From assembly GCF_900107195.1 (NCBI RefSeq), contig NZ_FNPB01000001.1, positions 124,001 to 188,000 on the forward strand: a stretch of DNA of 64,000 bases, read 5' to 3'. Positions within the stretch are counted from its first letter, which is position 1, and the number at the start of each line of letters is the position of its first letter. The stretch is from Halobellus clavatus. Lineage in GTDB: Archaea; Halobacteriota; Halobacteria; Halobacteriales; Haloferacaceae. Position numbers and translations under genes: made by a program. Under the pieces are notes generated by a model. That model saw nothing but the letters and a program-made list of their open reading frames with translations, was not told the DNA's origin and did not search any database. Below are positions 1-7,934 of the stretch, piece after piece.

Positions 1-83
1 TGGGCAGCGTCTCCGAGTCCGTCGTCGCCCGCGGCAACAACAACGTCCTCTTGGTGCCGCCGGAGTCCGCACCCCGGCGCTGA
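1..83 (+). CDS. UspA-like protein, C-terminal end only
   Basis: Only the last 26 codons are in the window, read in frame from base 3 to a TGA at 81-83. The visible peptide begins GSVSESVVARGNNNVLLVP. It matches the last strand/helix of the universal stress protein fold, where G-S-x-(S/A)-E comes just before the final hydrophobic strand. The stop is followed by about 100 bp without a gene. Assignment rests on a short tail, so the family call is tentative. A few proline/arginine residues end the chain. Confidence 0.55.
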   Translation, partial: GSVSESVVARGNNNVLLVPPESAPRR

Positions 84-148
84 CGTGACCCGTCGGTCCC
101 GGCCGGCGAACCGGGAGCACGTCGGGTGCGCTGCGGCCGAGCAGACAG

Positions 149-155
149 GATAAAA
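149..155 (+). promoter_or_regulatory. TATA-like box for the first glycosyltransferase
   Basis: The sequence GATAAAA lies 28-34 bp before the GTG at 183. There is no Shine-Dalgarno motif in front of that GTG, which fits leaderless transcription as is usual in haloarchaea. Confidence 0.5.
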
Positions 156-182
156 TGACCCCGCGGCGAACGGAGAGCAGAC

Positions 183-1355
183 GTGGCACTCCGCGCCCTC
201 AACTACCTCGAGATCGAGTCCAGACTCGATCGCAGCGGAATCGGAACGGCCGCCGACCAGCAGCGCGCCGCGCTCGAACGGACGGACGTCGAGGTGGTGA
301 CCTCACCGTGGCGCGGCGGGGATCCGCTCTCGGGGCTCCGGGCGGCCGCCACCGGTCGGGGTCTCTTCCGGGAGTACGACGTCGCGCACTGCAACCTCGT
401 CGGGCCGGGGTCGCTTGCCGTCGCTCGTCACGCGAAGCGGAACGACATCCCGCTGATCTTGCACACGCACGTCACGCGCGAGGACTTCGCCGAGTCCTTC
501 CGGGGGTCGACGACGGTCGCGCCCGCGCTCGGCCGCTACCTGCGGTGGTTCTACTCGCAGGCGGACCTCGTGCTCTGCCCGTCGGAGTACACGAAGCGCG
601 TGCTCGAATCGTACCCCGTCGAGGCCCCGATCCAGCCGATGACCAACGGCGTCGACGTCGAGGCGCTCGAGGGGTTCGAGGCGTTCCGTGAGGAGTATCG
701 CGAGCGCTACGACCTCGAGGAACCGGTCGTCTTCCTCGTCGGCAACGTCTTCGAGCGGAAGGGGCTGACGACCTTCTGTGAAGTTGCGGAAGCGACGCCC
801 TACGACTTCGCGTGGTTCGGCCCCTACGACACCGGCCCGCACGCCTCGAAAGCGGTCCGCCACTGGACCGCAAACCCGCCCGAGAACGTCACGTTTACCG
901 GCTGGATCGACGACATCCGGGGCGCGTACGGCGCGGGTGACGTGTACCTCTTCCCGACGAAGAACGAGAACCAGGGGATCGCCGTCCTCGAGGCGATGGC
1001 CTGCGGGAAGGCGGTCGTGCTCCGCGACATCCCCGTGTTCGAGGAGTTCTACACCGATGGCTACGACTGCATCAAGTGTGAGACGACCGCCGAGTTCACC
1101 GCGGCGGTCGAGCGCCTCGCAGCGGACGAGGCGCTCAGACAGCGGCTTGGCGAGAACGCTCGTGAGACAGCCATGAACCACAGCCTCGACCGCGTCGGTG
1201 AGCGACTCGCCGGCATCTACCGCGACGTCCACGAGGCGAAGCGGGACGGCCGGCCAGTCGACGTCGGCGATCGCGACGACGCCGACCGCGACGATCGGGA
1301 CGGCGACGTCGGTCCCGAGGACCACGACGGCGACGGGAGTCGTCGCGGCACGTAA
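183..1355 (+). CDS. glycosyltransferase family 4 (GT-B fold)
   Basis: A 390-residue GT-B glycosyltransferase, expected to transfer a sugar from a nucleotide donor to a lipid or glycan acceptor at the cytoplasmic membrane face; the substrate cannot be read from sequence. The N-terminal Rossmann half runs to about residue 165. The C-terminal donor-binding half carries the GT4 signature around residues 250-290 (FPTKNENQGIAVLEAMACG, with the E-x7-E pattern). GTG at 183 is chosen because the TATA-like box sits at -30 and the protein starts with a first beta-strand there. After the fold the protein ends in about 35 Asp/Arg-rich low-complexity residues. The stop codon lies inside a 37-bp tandem repeat. 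A second GT4 gene follows 150 bp downstream, and both may work on the same glycoconjugate (inference). Confidence 0.85.
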   Translation: MALRALNYLEIESRLDRSGIGTAADQQRAALERTDVEVVTSPWRGGDPLSGLRAAATGRGLFREYDVAHCNLVGPGSLAVARHAKRNDIPLILHTHVTREDFAESFRGSTTVAPALGRYLRWFYSQADLVLCPSEYTKRVLESYPVEAPIQPMTNGVDVEALEGFEAFREEYRERYDLEEPVVFLVGNVFERKGLTTFCEVAEATPYDFAWFGPYDTGPHASKAVRHWTANPPENVTFTGWIDDIRGAYGAGDVYLFPTKNENQGIAVLEAMACGKAVVLRDIPVFEEFYTDGYDCIKCETTAEFTAAVERLAADEALRQRLGENARETAMNHSLDRVGERLAGIYRDVHEAKRDGRPVDVGDRDDADRDDRDGDVGPEDHDGDGSRRGT

Positions 1356-1430
1356 CGCCTCAGTCGACCACACGGGTAGTCGCAGCACGTAACGCCTCAG
1401 TCGACCACACGGGTAGTCGCAGCACGTAAC
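1342..1430. repeat. 37-bp tandem repeat, about 2.4 copies
   Basis: The block CGTAACGCCTCAGTCGACCA recurs exactly 37 bp apart (1351 and 1388), and a third partial copy begins at 1425. The copies are nearly identical; one A/G difference lies in the segment before the first copy. The first copy contains the TAA stop of the glycosyltransferase gene, so the array sits across the 3' end of that gene and the spacer to the next one. Confidence 0.85.
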
Positions 1431-1474
1431 CGCCGATCGACCACAGCACCAAGCGGGGCGGGGGATTCGCAACT

Positions 1475-1481
1475 GATTAAG
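1475..1481 (+). promoter_or_regulatory. TATA-like box for the second glycosyltransferase
   Basis: GATTAAG lies 24-30 bp before the ATG at 1505, with no ribosome-binding site between. This is the leaderless arrangement. Confidence 0.45.
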
Positions 1482-1504
1482 CCCGCGTCCGTGAATCGCC
1501 GTCG

Positions 1505-2626
1505 ATGGCTCCCCCTTCGGTCGCCGCGTTCACCGACACCTATCTGCCGACGGTCAACGGCGTCTCCTACACCGTCCAGACGTGGCGCGACCGCTGGCGG
1601 GATCGCGACGGACGGATGTCGATCGTCTATCCCGGCAGTGACGAGTACGATCCCGACGACGACGAGTACCCCGTCGGGAGTCTCCCGTTCCCGGTGTACG
1701 AGGGGTTCCGACTCGGGACACCGACGATTCCGAGCGCCGTCGACGACGTCGACGTCGTTCACGCGCACACGCCCTTCGCGGTCGGCCTCGGCGGAGTGCG
1801 TCTCGCCCGCCGGGAAGACATCCCGCTCGTCACGTCGTATCACACGCCGACAGCGGAGTACGCCGACTATCTCACGTCTCGCCCACGGGTAGAGCGGGGG
1901 ATCGAGCGCGTCGCCGAGCGCTACGAGCGGTGGTTCCTCTCTCGGTCGGACGCGATCGTCTTCCCCAGTGAGGACGCGAGAGAGCGCGCCGTCTCCGAGA
2001 CGGACATCGAGGCCCCGACCGAGGTACTCTCGAACGGGGTCGACGTGGAGTTCTTCGCCCCGGGCGACGGCGACGCGTTCCGGGACCGCTATGACCTCTC
2101 GGCCGGACCGCTGCTCGGCTACACCGGTCGGCACGGATACGAGAAGAACCTCGCTGAGTTCCTCCGGGCCGCAGCGGGGATCGACGCGACGGTCGTCCTC
2201 GGCGGTGACGGCCCGGCGCGCGAAGAACTGGAGTCGCTGGCCGCCGACCTCGACCTCGATGCCCACTTCCTGGGCTTCCTGCCGCGCGAGGCGTTGCCCG
2301 GATTCTACACGGCGCTCGACGCGTTCGTCTTCCCGAGCCCCGTCGAGACGCAGGGGCTAGTCGCGCTGGAGGCCAACGCCTGCGGGACCCCCGTAGTCGC
2401 CGTCGACGCCGGCGCGCTCGCCACCACGGTCGAAGACGGCGTCACCGGCTATCACTACACCCTCGGCGACGTCGCGGACTGCCGGGCGACCATCGAGCGC
2501 GTGCTGGACGAGCAGGCGTCGCTCGCGGAGTCGTGTCTGGCGCGCCGCGAGCAGTTGAGCGTCGAACACGTCGTCGACCGGCTCGCGTCGCTCTACGAAC
2601 GGATCGTCCGAAAAAAACGCGCCTGA
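1505..2626 (+). CDS. glycosyltransferase family 4
   Basis: A 373-residue GT4 glycosyltransferase. The N-terminus (FTDTYLPTVNGVSYTVQTW) is the acceptor-binding start seen in archaeal and bacterial diacylglycerol/phosphatidylinositol glycosyltransferases. A His-rich stretch (VHAHTPF) follows at about residue 80. The donor site comes at about 255-290, with FPSPVETQGLVALEANACG. Length is normal for the family. It lies directly after another GT4 gene on the same strand but has its own TATA-like box. A lipid or surface glycan acceptor is likely; the exact sugar and acceptor are not predictable. The last codons contain an A7 run that reads as T7 for the convergent gene. Confidence 0.85.
   Translation: MAPPSVAAFTDTYLPTVNGVSYTVQTWRDRWRDRDGRMSIVYPGSDEYDPDDDEYPVGSLPFPVYEGFRLGTPTIPSAVDDVDVVHAHTPFAVGLGGVRLARREDIPLVTSYHTPTAEYADYLTSRPRVERGIERVAERYERWFLSRSDAIVFPSEDARERAVSETDIEAPTEVLSNGVDVEFFAPGDGDAFRDRYDLSAGPLLGYTGRHGYEKNLAEFLRAAAGIDATVVLGGDGPAREELESLAADLDLDAHFLGFLPREALPGFYTALDAFVFPSPVETQGLVALEANACGTPVVAVDAGALATTVEDGVTGYHYTLGDVADCRATIERVLDEQASLAESCLARREQLSVEHVVDRLASLYERIVRKKRA
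2611..2617 (-). terminator. T7 run, terminator of the convergent acidic gene
   Basis: Seven consecutive Ts on the minus strand, 15-21 bp past the stop of the minus-strand gene at 2632. Archaeal intrinsic termination needs only a T-run. It is embedded in the last codons of the plus-strand glycosyltransferase. Confidence 0.45.
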
Positions 2627-2631
2627 CGGAC

Positions 2632-3054
2632 TCAGTCGTCGAGGTCTTCGACGGCCTGCGCGATGCGCTGGAGTTGCCGCGTCGCGTCGCGGACCTCGTC
2701 GCGGAGCTGTCGCACTTCGCGGACGAGTTCCTCGTTATCCTGCGAGCCGCCCTCCTCACCGCGGCCGCCGGGGCCGCCGCCACCCATTCCGGGCGGGCCG
2801 CCACCCATCCCGCCGGGGCCGCCGCCGCCCATCATGCCGCTCATCATTTGTGCGAAGGGGTTGCCGCCGCCACCGCCGGGGCCGCCGCCACCGCCCATCA
2901 TCTCTTCGGGTTCGGGGCGCTCACCCTCCTCGCGTTCCTCAGCGCGCCGCTCGCGGATCTCCTCGACGCGCTCGCGGAAGGACTTCTCCTCGCCGTCCTC
3001 GTCTGGAGTATCCTCGGCCTCGTTCTCGGCGTGATCGTCTGGTTCGTCCGACAT
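2632..3054 (-). CDS. acidic Gly/Met-rich coiled-coil protein, function unknown
   Basis: A 140-residue protein with three zones. Residues 1-50 are highly charged (Asp/Glu then Arg/Glu, probably helical). Residues 50-100 are almost only Gly, Met and Pro (repeats such as MMGGGGGPGGGGG). Residues 105-140 form a heptad-like charged helix (VRQLRDEVRDATRQLQRIAQ) suited to coiled-coil oligomerisation. The ATG at 3054 is used; another ATG-less frame extends upstream without start-like composition. I do not recognise a named family. The GGM-rich middle resembles the flexible tail of the FKBP protein at 7935-8915. Confidence 0.75.
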   Translation of the reverse strand: MSDEPDDHAENEAEDTPDEDGEEKSFRERVEEIRERRAEEREEGERPEPEEMMGGGGGPGGGGGNPFAQMMSGMMGGGGPGGMGGGPPGMGGGGPGGRGEEGGSQDNEELVREVRQLRDEVRDATRQLQRIAQAVEDLDD

Positions 3055-3152
3055 ACGATCCGATACAGCCTCACCCCCCAAATGACTGTTGATCGCTCGC
3101 GGGAGCCGGGGACAGAACGAGCCCGAACGCGACAGATCGCCCCGGCGACGCG

Positions 3153-3470
3153 TTATGCGACCGCTGAGTCTTCCTTGTCGTCGCCGCTCGGTTGGGCCAG
3201 CTGTTCGATGACGTCGTGGAGGGTGACGTCGTTGACGAGGATGACGTCGCCGACGGCGCGGACCCACCGATACGGCAGAATGACGCCCTTCTGTCCGTTC
3301 ACGAGGTCGGCGAACAGTTCGTCGTTGAGTTGTCTGAGTGCCAGTCCGGTTACCGCCTGTCGCTCCTCGAGATCGAGGCGGACGTCCGCGACTTCGCCGA
3401 CGAACACGCCTTCGTTCGAGTACACCTCGCGGCCGATGAGTGTCGTGATCTTCTCGGGTGTCTCGTCCAT
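3153..3470 (-). CDS. PRC-barrel domain protein
   Basis: A 105-residue single-domain PRC-barrel protein. The pattern is typical: TTLIGREVYSNEGVFVGEV at residues 9-27 (first two strands with the G-x-V-x-V/D turn), then a second half with LPYRWVRAVGDVILV. Small PRC-barrel proteins are widespread in haloarchaea, and some (CdpB-type in Haloferax) bind the division protein SepF. Whether this one does is not visible from sequence. Transcribed alone on the minus strand. Confidence 0.8.
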   Translation of the reverse strand: MDETPEKITTLIGREVYSNEGVFVGEVADVRLDLEERQAVTGLALRQLNDELFADLVNGQKGVILPYRWVRAVGDVILVNDVTLHDVIEQLAQPSGDDKEDSAVA

Positions 3471-3590
3471 ACGCCTGTGGTCGTGAGCGTTCGTCTTAAT
3501 AGTTCGCAGAGACCGCCCCGGAAACGGTCGATACTGCGAGAAGCGCGGCAGACAGGCGTCAGACGAGCCACTTAGACCGGTGGGTCGACC

Positions 3591-4049
3591 TCACCCTCGG
3601 TCGAACGCCTCGGCGGTGACGCGGACGACCACCGTCTCCGAGACCGGGCGGAGGTCGTACTCCGGGACGGTACCGTCCGGGCGCCGAGTGACGTACATCG
3701 GTTCGACCAGCGCGCCGTCCTCGACGCCGTACACCGCGAGTCGTTCGCCCGTCTCCGTGGGCCGGACCTCGCCGTCGCGGATCGCCGTCGCGAGCGACCG
3801 GCTCAGCCACTCGTCGGTCGAGACGCTCGGCTCCCGAACGAGTGCGAGATCCACGAAGCGGACGAGATACCAGTTCAGATCGTTGCACAGCGAGACGGCC
3901 GCGCCGAGGCTCACGGTGTCGACCGCCAGCGAGTTCGCGAACGGTTGGTGGCGCTCGTACGTCGAGAGCGCCTCCCGGGCAGTCTCTCGGGAGAGGAGTT
4001 CGTACTGGACGTCGACGTCGTCGGCGCCGATGAAACAGACCCGCGTCAT
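3591..4049 (-). CDS. conserved haloarchaeal protein (DUF5804-like)
   Basis: A 152-residue cytoplasmic protein beginning MTRVCFIGADDVDVQYELL. I recognise this as a haloarchaeal-restricted family (DUF5804, from memory) with no known function. The ATG at 4049 is preferred over an in-frame ATG 11 codons upstream because the homologous N-terminus starts at the beta-strand TRVCFIG. The protein is rich in helices and ends in VVVRVTAEAFDRG. There are no membrane segments or metal-binding Cys clusters. Confidence 0.7.
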   Translation of the reverse strand: MTRVCFIGADDVDVQYELLSRETAREALSTYERHQPFANSLAVDTVSLGAAVSLCNDLNWYLVRFVDLALVREPSVSTDEWLSRSLATAIRDGEVRPTETGERLAVYGVEDGALVEPMYVTRRPDGTVPEYDLRPVSETVVVRVTAEAFDRG

Positions 4050-4241
4050 CGTCGTGAGACCGCAGAGACGGCCGGTGGCCACTCGGAGAACGGGTCGAAC
4101 GCAGTTCGCGAAAGCGCGTCGATCATCGGTCTGTGGTCCCGCGTCGGCGGGAACGGCTATCCTCAGGTTTCGAAGGCGGTCATAAATCCGTTGCGGTGCG
4201 ACGTCACACGAGACGAAGAACAGATGAGCGGTCTCGACGCG

Positions 4242-4505
4242 TCAGTCGTCGCCGTCGAGCCAGGCCGTCGCGCACGTCTCGTCGCAGAAAGAGAGCAGTC
4301 GGCGCTCGCGGGTGATCTTCGTCGCGCTGCCGGGGGTCCGGGGTCGATCGAGTTCGATCTGGTAGTGTGACCCGTGGAGGTCGACCATTTCGCCGCACGC
4401 CGGGCACGGTTCGGTCGTGGCGTCCCAGTCGTTTCGCTCGACGACTTGCCGAACCGTCCACTCGGGATCGGGTGCGGACCGGATGGGTCGTGACGTCTGT
4501 GACAT
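4242..4505 (-). CDS. small zinc-ribbon protein
   Basis: An 87-residue protein with one treble-clef/zinc-ribbon site: CPAC at about residues 36-39 and FCDETC at about 73-78. Four cysteines are spaced to bind one Zn2+. Between the knuckles is a conserved-looking strand (GSHYQIELDRPRT). Such proteins are common in haloarchaea and are usually of unknown function. ATG 4505 is chosen because a TATA-like stretch (GTTTACG on the minus strand) lies about 25-30 bp upstream. The encoded peptide upstream of that ATG has no protein-like pattern. Confidence 0.75.
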   Translation of the reverse strand: MSQTSRPIRSAPDPEWTVRQVVERNDWDATTEPCPACGEMVDLHGSHYQIELDRPRTPGSATKITRERRLLSFCDETCATAWLDGDD

Positions 4506-4630
4506 TACCAGATTGTACGTTCTCTGGATACGTAAACCCATTTTTGACCGATTATTCATACTGGACTGCTATGTAATTAATGTCCACACGCATATCGCCA
4601 GAGGTCCACACAGTCAGGTGCGGTGGACGG

Positions 4631-5788
4631 TCACAAGGATCGGATCGAGGCGGACGCTCCGGCCTCGCGGGCGATAGCGAGGAAATCAGGCGGTTCGGCG
4701 GCGACGACTGCGTCGAGGCTCGCGTTCGTCTCCGGGTGGGCGGGCGCGACGCGGTCACACCCCGCGGGGAGCGTCGCGTCAGTGTATGTGCCGAGGTCGC
4801 GCGCCTCGGCGACGATCATCGGCTTGTCGGCCGTGAGCAGCGGCCGGTGGACGGGGAGCGCAACCGCGGCGTCGGTGACCGCGAGGTTCGCGCCGGTCTG
4901 ACTCGACTTCTGTCCCAGCGCCTCGCCGGTGGCCACGCTGTGAGCGCCGTCGCGCTCGGCGACAGCCTCGGCGGCGGCCAGCATCGCCCGACGGAGCGAG
5001 AGCATTCTGGTCTCTCCGACGGCCTCGACGCCCTGTTCGACGAACCCCTCGCCATCGACGACGCGAGGGCGGAGGTCCGCCCGCGGAGCGCGTTCGGCGA
5101 GCGTCCGGAGCACCTCGAAGGCCCTCGCACGGTGGTCCGCACCGCCGTAGCGCCCGAGATCGACGTACACGGGGATCGCCTCACAGCCCCGACGGAGCAT
5201 CCGCCAGAGGGCGACCGGCGAGTCGAGGCCGCCGCTGACGAGGACGGCGACGCGGCCCTGCGAGCCGACCGGAAGGCCGCCGGGCCCCTCGAACCGCTCG
5301 GCGGCGACGAACGCCTCTCCCCGCCGGACTTCGATGCGGTAGGTGCGGTCCGGCTCGTCGAGGTCGACACTCGCGCCGGTCTGCTCGCCGATCACGCGGC
5401 CGGCTTTCTCCTTGATGTCTCGGTTCGAGAAGTCGTGGGCGTCGTCGGGGCCGATCCGGTCGCTATCGACCGCGTAGGTCGGCTCGTCGTAGGCGGTCGC
5501 GAGTCGGCGTGCCGCGTCGCAGATGACGTCGAGTTCCGGCGCGACCGCGGCGGCGGGGCGGGCGAACGACACGCCGGGAATGGTCGCAGCGACGCGCGCG
5601 GCGGCGGTGGGAGACGCGGTCCGGACGACGATCCGCGACCAGCGGCGTTCGACGTCGCCGTCGACGCCGGCCGCGTCGAGTGCGGCCTCGACGTCACTGG
5701 CGACCCGCTCGGCCATCTTCGTGCGGACCGCACTGCTCTTCGCGCCGAAGTCGCCGTGGCCGAGAAGCACTGCGTCGGTCGCGTTCAC
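4631..5788 (-). CDS. thiI: tRNA 4-thiouridine sulfurtransferase ThiI
   Basis: A 385-residue ThiI, which activates uridine 8 of tRNA with ATP and transfers sulfur to make 4-thiouridine. The N-terminal ferredoxin-like/THUMP region (about 1-165) includes the motif SNRDIKEKAGRVIGEQTGA. The ATP-pyrophosphatase domain carries the PP-loop VLVSGGLDSPVALW at about 180-193. The C-terminal rhodanese domain of E. coli ThiI is absent, as is normal in archaea. The GTG at 5788 gives the expected first strand (DAVLLGHGDFGAKS). It lies 112 bp downstream of the S-adenosylmethionine synthetase gene on the same strand. Confidence 0.9.
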   Translation of the reverse strand: MNATDAVLLGHGDFGAKSSAVRTKMAERVASDVEAALDAAGVDGDVERRWSRIVVRTASPTAAARVAATIPGVSFARPAAAVAPELDVICDAARRLATAYDEPTYAVDSDRIGPDDAHDFSNRDIKEKAGRVIGEQTGASVDLDEPDRTYRIEVRRGEAFVAAERFEGPGGLPVGSQGRVAVLVSGGLDSPVALWRMLRRGCEAIPVYVDLGRYGGADHRARAFEVLRTLAERAPRADLRPRVVDGEGFVEQGVEAVGETRMLSLRRAMLAAAEAVAERDGAHSVATGEALGQKSSQTGANLAVTDAAVALPVHRPLLTADKPMIVAEARDLGTYTDATLPAGCDRVAPAHPETNASLDAVVAAEPPDFLAIAREAGASASIRSL

Positions 5789-5900
5789 GGTCGTGCTTCG
5801 TCGCGGGTGCGTATCAGCGTCTCGGTGGTGGACGAGAGCGAAGCGAACTCCGGGCGCGGGCGGCGGGGAGCGAGGGTCCGGGGGGCAGAAAGCGCCGCGA

Positions 5901-7106
5901 TCAGAACGTCGTGAGTTCGCCGTCGATGACGCGGCGGGTGATGTCGGTGACGTTCGCCAGGCGGTCGTCGACGATAGCGCGGATCTCCGGTTCGAGCGTC
6001 GCGAGGTCGGCGTCGGGATCGGTGACGACCTTCGCGTCGGCGATGTGCGGTTGGTCGATCGGTCGACCGATCTGCGAGAGCAGGCGGACCTGGAGGTCAC
6101 GGATGCCGTCGACCTCCTCGACGACGCTCTCGGCGATGTCGGTCGAGAGCAGGTTGTAGATCTTTCCGATGTGGTTGACGGGGTTCTTCCCGGAGGTCGC
6201 CTCCATACTCATCGGCCGATTCGGCGTGATCAGCCCGTTGGCGCGGTTGCCTCGGCCGACGGACCCGTCGTCGCCCATCTCGGCGCTGGTCCCCGTGACG
6301 GTGAGGTACACCGAGCCCTCCTCGTAGTCGTCGGCGGTGTTGACGTCGACCGCGACGTCCCGATCGGTGAGGTCGCGGGCGACCGCGGCGGCGTGGTCGC
6401 GGACGCTCTCGACCGCGTCGTCGTACTCTTCGAGGTCGGCGATGTATGCGTCGACCATCGCGGCGGCGACGGTGATGTCGATGTGATCGCCCTCGCGCTT
6501 GCCCATCACCTTCACGTCGGGACCCAGTTCCGGGTGCGTGTCGGCGTACGCACCGTTGAGTTCCTGTTCGACGGAGAGCACGATCTCTTCGGTCTCGGTG
6601 AGCGGGGCGTGACCGACGCCGAAGGAGGTGTCGTTCGACATCGGGATGTCCGCGCCGTCCTCGCCGAAGACGTCCTGCAGGTCGCCGGAGCCCTCGCCGA
6701 GTCGCACGTCGACGATGACGTCCGTCCCGACTTCGAGTTCCGGGATGTGCTCGTTGAGGTAGTCGCGCGCGGCCCCGATGGCGGTCGCGTCGACCGGGAG
6801 CCGTCGGCCGTCGTACTCCTTCGTCGCACGGCCGACGATCAGGAGGTAGATCGGTTCGATGATCTCACCGCCCCCGTACTGGGGCGCGGACTCGCCTGCC
6901 ACCAACTGCGTCTCGTCGGTGTTGTAGTGCAGGACCTTCCCGACGCGGTCCAGGTACAGATTCGAGAGTGCCCGCGAGACGCTCTCGGCGATGCCGTCGC
7001 TGATTGAGTCCGGGTGCCCGATGCCCTTTCGCTCCACAATCTCGACCGCCTGATCCTCGACTGCCGTCCGCTCGGCCGCCTCGATAGCGATGTTCCGCTC
7101 GGTCAT
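5901..7106 (-). CDS. mat: S-adenosylmethionine synthetase, archaeal type
   Basis: A 401-residue archaeal methionine adenosyltransferase, making S-adenosylmethionine from ATP and methionine. It is the archaeal family, distinct in sequence from bacterial MetK. The ATP-site motif [20 protein letters not shown] is at about residues 29-48, and glycine-rich loops include [17 protein letters not shown]. Full length for the family. A clear TATA-like box (AGTTATAGAT) sits 25-34 bp before the ATG. The same window encodes a SAM hydrolase (18393-19205) and a class I methyltransferase, both SAM-linked. Confidence 0.95.
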   Translation of the reverse strand: MTERNIAIEAAERTAVEDQAVEIVERKGIGHPDSISDGIAESVSRALSNLYLDRVGKVLHYNTDETQLVAGESAPQYGGGEIIEPIYLLIVGRATKEYDGRRLPVDATAIGAARDYLNEHIPELEVGTDVIVDVRLGEGSGDLQDVFGEDGADIPMSNDTSFGVGHAPLTETEEIVLSVEQELNGAYADTHPELGPDVKVMGKREGDHIDITVAAAMVDAYIADLEEYDDAVESVRDHAAAVARDLTDRDVAVDVNTADDYEEGSVYLTVTGTSAEMGDDGSVGRGNRANGLITPNRPMSMEATSGKNPVNHIGKIYNLLSTDIAESVVEEVDGIRDLQVRLLSQIGRPIDQPHIADAKVVTDPDADLATLEPEIRAIVDDRLANVTDITRRVIDGELTTF

Positions 7107-7130
7107 TGCCGCTGGGTTCGCCCCGGGCGG

Positions 7131-7140
7131 ATCTATAACT
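7131..7140 (-). promoter_or_regulatory. TATA-like box for SAM synthetase
   Basis: Minus-strand AGTTATAGAT, 25-34 bp before the ATG at 7106, in an otherwise GC-rich spacer. A second AT-rich patch lies 25-35 bp further upstream. Confidence 0.55.
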
Positions 7141-7206
7141 TGCGGAAAACTTCGAAGGCAGGAATATTACTTGTAGATATGCCCGACGGTGGGATCAGGA
7201 CTCTCC

Positions 7207-7800
7207 TCACGTCTCCGCAGCGAGCAACAGGCCGAGGTAGGAGGTCCTGATCTGGTCGTTCGGGTCGAGGCCGAGCCGATCGAGCACGTCGAATGCCCCC
7301 TCACGGACGGCGTCGACGTCGGCTTCGGCCTCGGTTTCGGCTTCGACTTCGACGAACTCGCCGAGGCCGTCGACGCGATCGAGCGTCACCGTATACCCGT
7401 CGAGTTCGTAGAACGTCCGGTGCTTTTCGACGACGGCCGCCGGTTCGAAGCCGAGGCCCGCGAAGATCGACCGGGCCGTGTCGGCGTCGTCGACGCCGGT
7501 CTCGTGTTCCTCGCGCGTCTTCGAGTCGGCGTCGACGAGCGGTCCCTTGTAGGTGAGTTTCGTCGTCGGTCCCGTCTCTGTCTCGGGTGACTCGTCGTCT
7601 GTGGGGGCGTCCCCGCCCGACGACTGCCGGCGCTCCTCGCGGATCCGGAGCGCCTCGTCGGTCTCGGCGAAGTCGCGGTGGGGCGCGTCGTAGTAGGTGT
7701 CGACCTGGGAGACGCGGGCTAGGCGCGTGGCGCCCGCTTCCTCGATTGCCGGGCGGACGGCCTCGTGTGACGCGCGCAGTTTGAGTTCGACCTCGAACAT
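7207..7800 (-). CDS. CYTH-domain protein (class IV adenylate cyclase/ThTPase-like, CyaB)
   Basis: A 197-residue CYTH protein. The family signature EXEXK is present at the start (MFEVELKLRA), followed by YYDAPHRDF and the basic strand EALRIREER. Late acidic/basic strands (VTLDRVDGLGEFVEVEAE) complete the triphosphate tunnel metalloenzyme fold, which binds triphosphates with divalent metal. CyaB-type adenylate cyclase is the usual annotation, but tripolyphosphatase activity is as likely; sequence does not decide. A Ser/Asp-rich insert occurs at about residues 67-90. ATG 7800 is chosen because the EXEXK strand starts there. Confidence 0.8.
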   Translation of the reverse strand: MFEVELKLRASHEAVRPAIEEAGATRLARVSQVDTYYDAPHRDFAETDEALRIREERRQSSGGDAPTDDESPETETGPTTKLTYKGPLVDADSKTREEHETGVDDADTARSIFAGLGFEPAAVVEKHRTFYELDGYTVTLDRVDGLGEFVEVEAETEAEADVDAVREGAFDVLDRLGLDPNDQIRTSYLGLLLAAET

Positions 7801-7904
7801 ATCGAGCCAGTGACCCGGAATCGTCAAAAACCGTCCGCTTGCGCCCGAGAGCGGTGAGCGCGCCGTTCGACGGGGTAATCCGGCCGTGGGGCCGAAACGT
7901 GATT

Positions 7905-7910
7905 CTTAAG
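7905..7910 (+). promoter_or_regulatory. TATA-like box for the FKBP gene
   Basis: CTTAAG preceded by ATT, 25-30 bp before the ATG at 7935. No ribosome-binding site follows, so the transcript is probably leaderless. Confidence 0.5.
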
Positions 7911-7934
7911 GGTCGCACGGGAGATGATCAGCGT

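Noticed and set aside
1342-1430. CRISPR array
   Set aside because: The 37-bp units are contiguous and identical, with no variable spacers; no cas genes occur in the window.
303-1472. 389-codon minus-strand frame opposite the first glycosyltransferase
   Set aside because: Antisense to a clear GT4 gene; composition-driven and no domain pattern.
4580-5914. 444-codon plus-strand frame opposite thiI
   Set aside because: The opposite strand holds full ThiI motifs; the plus-strand product has no motif.
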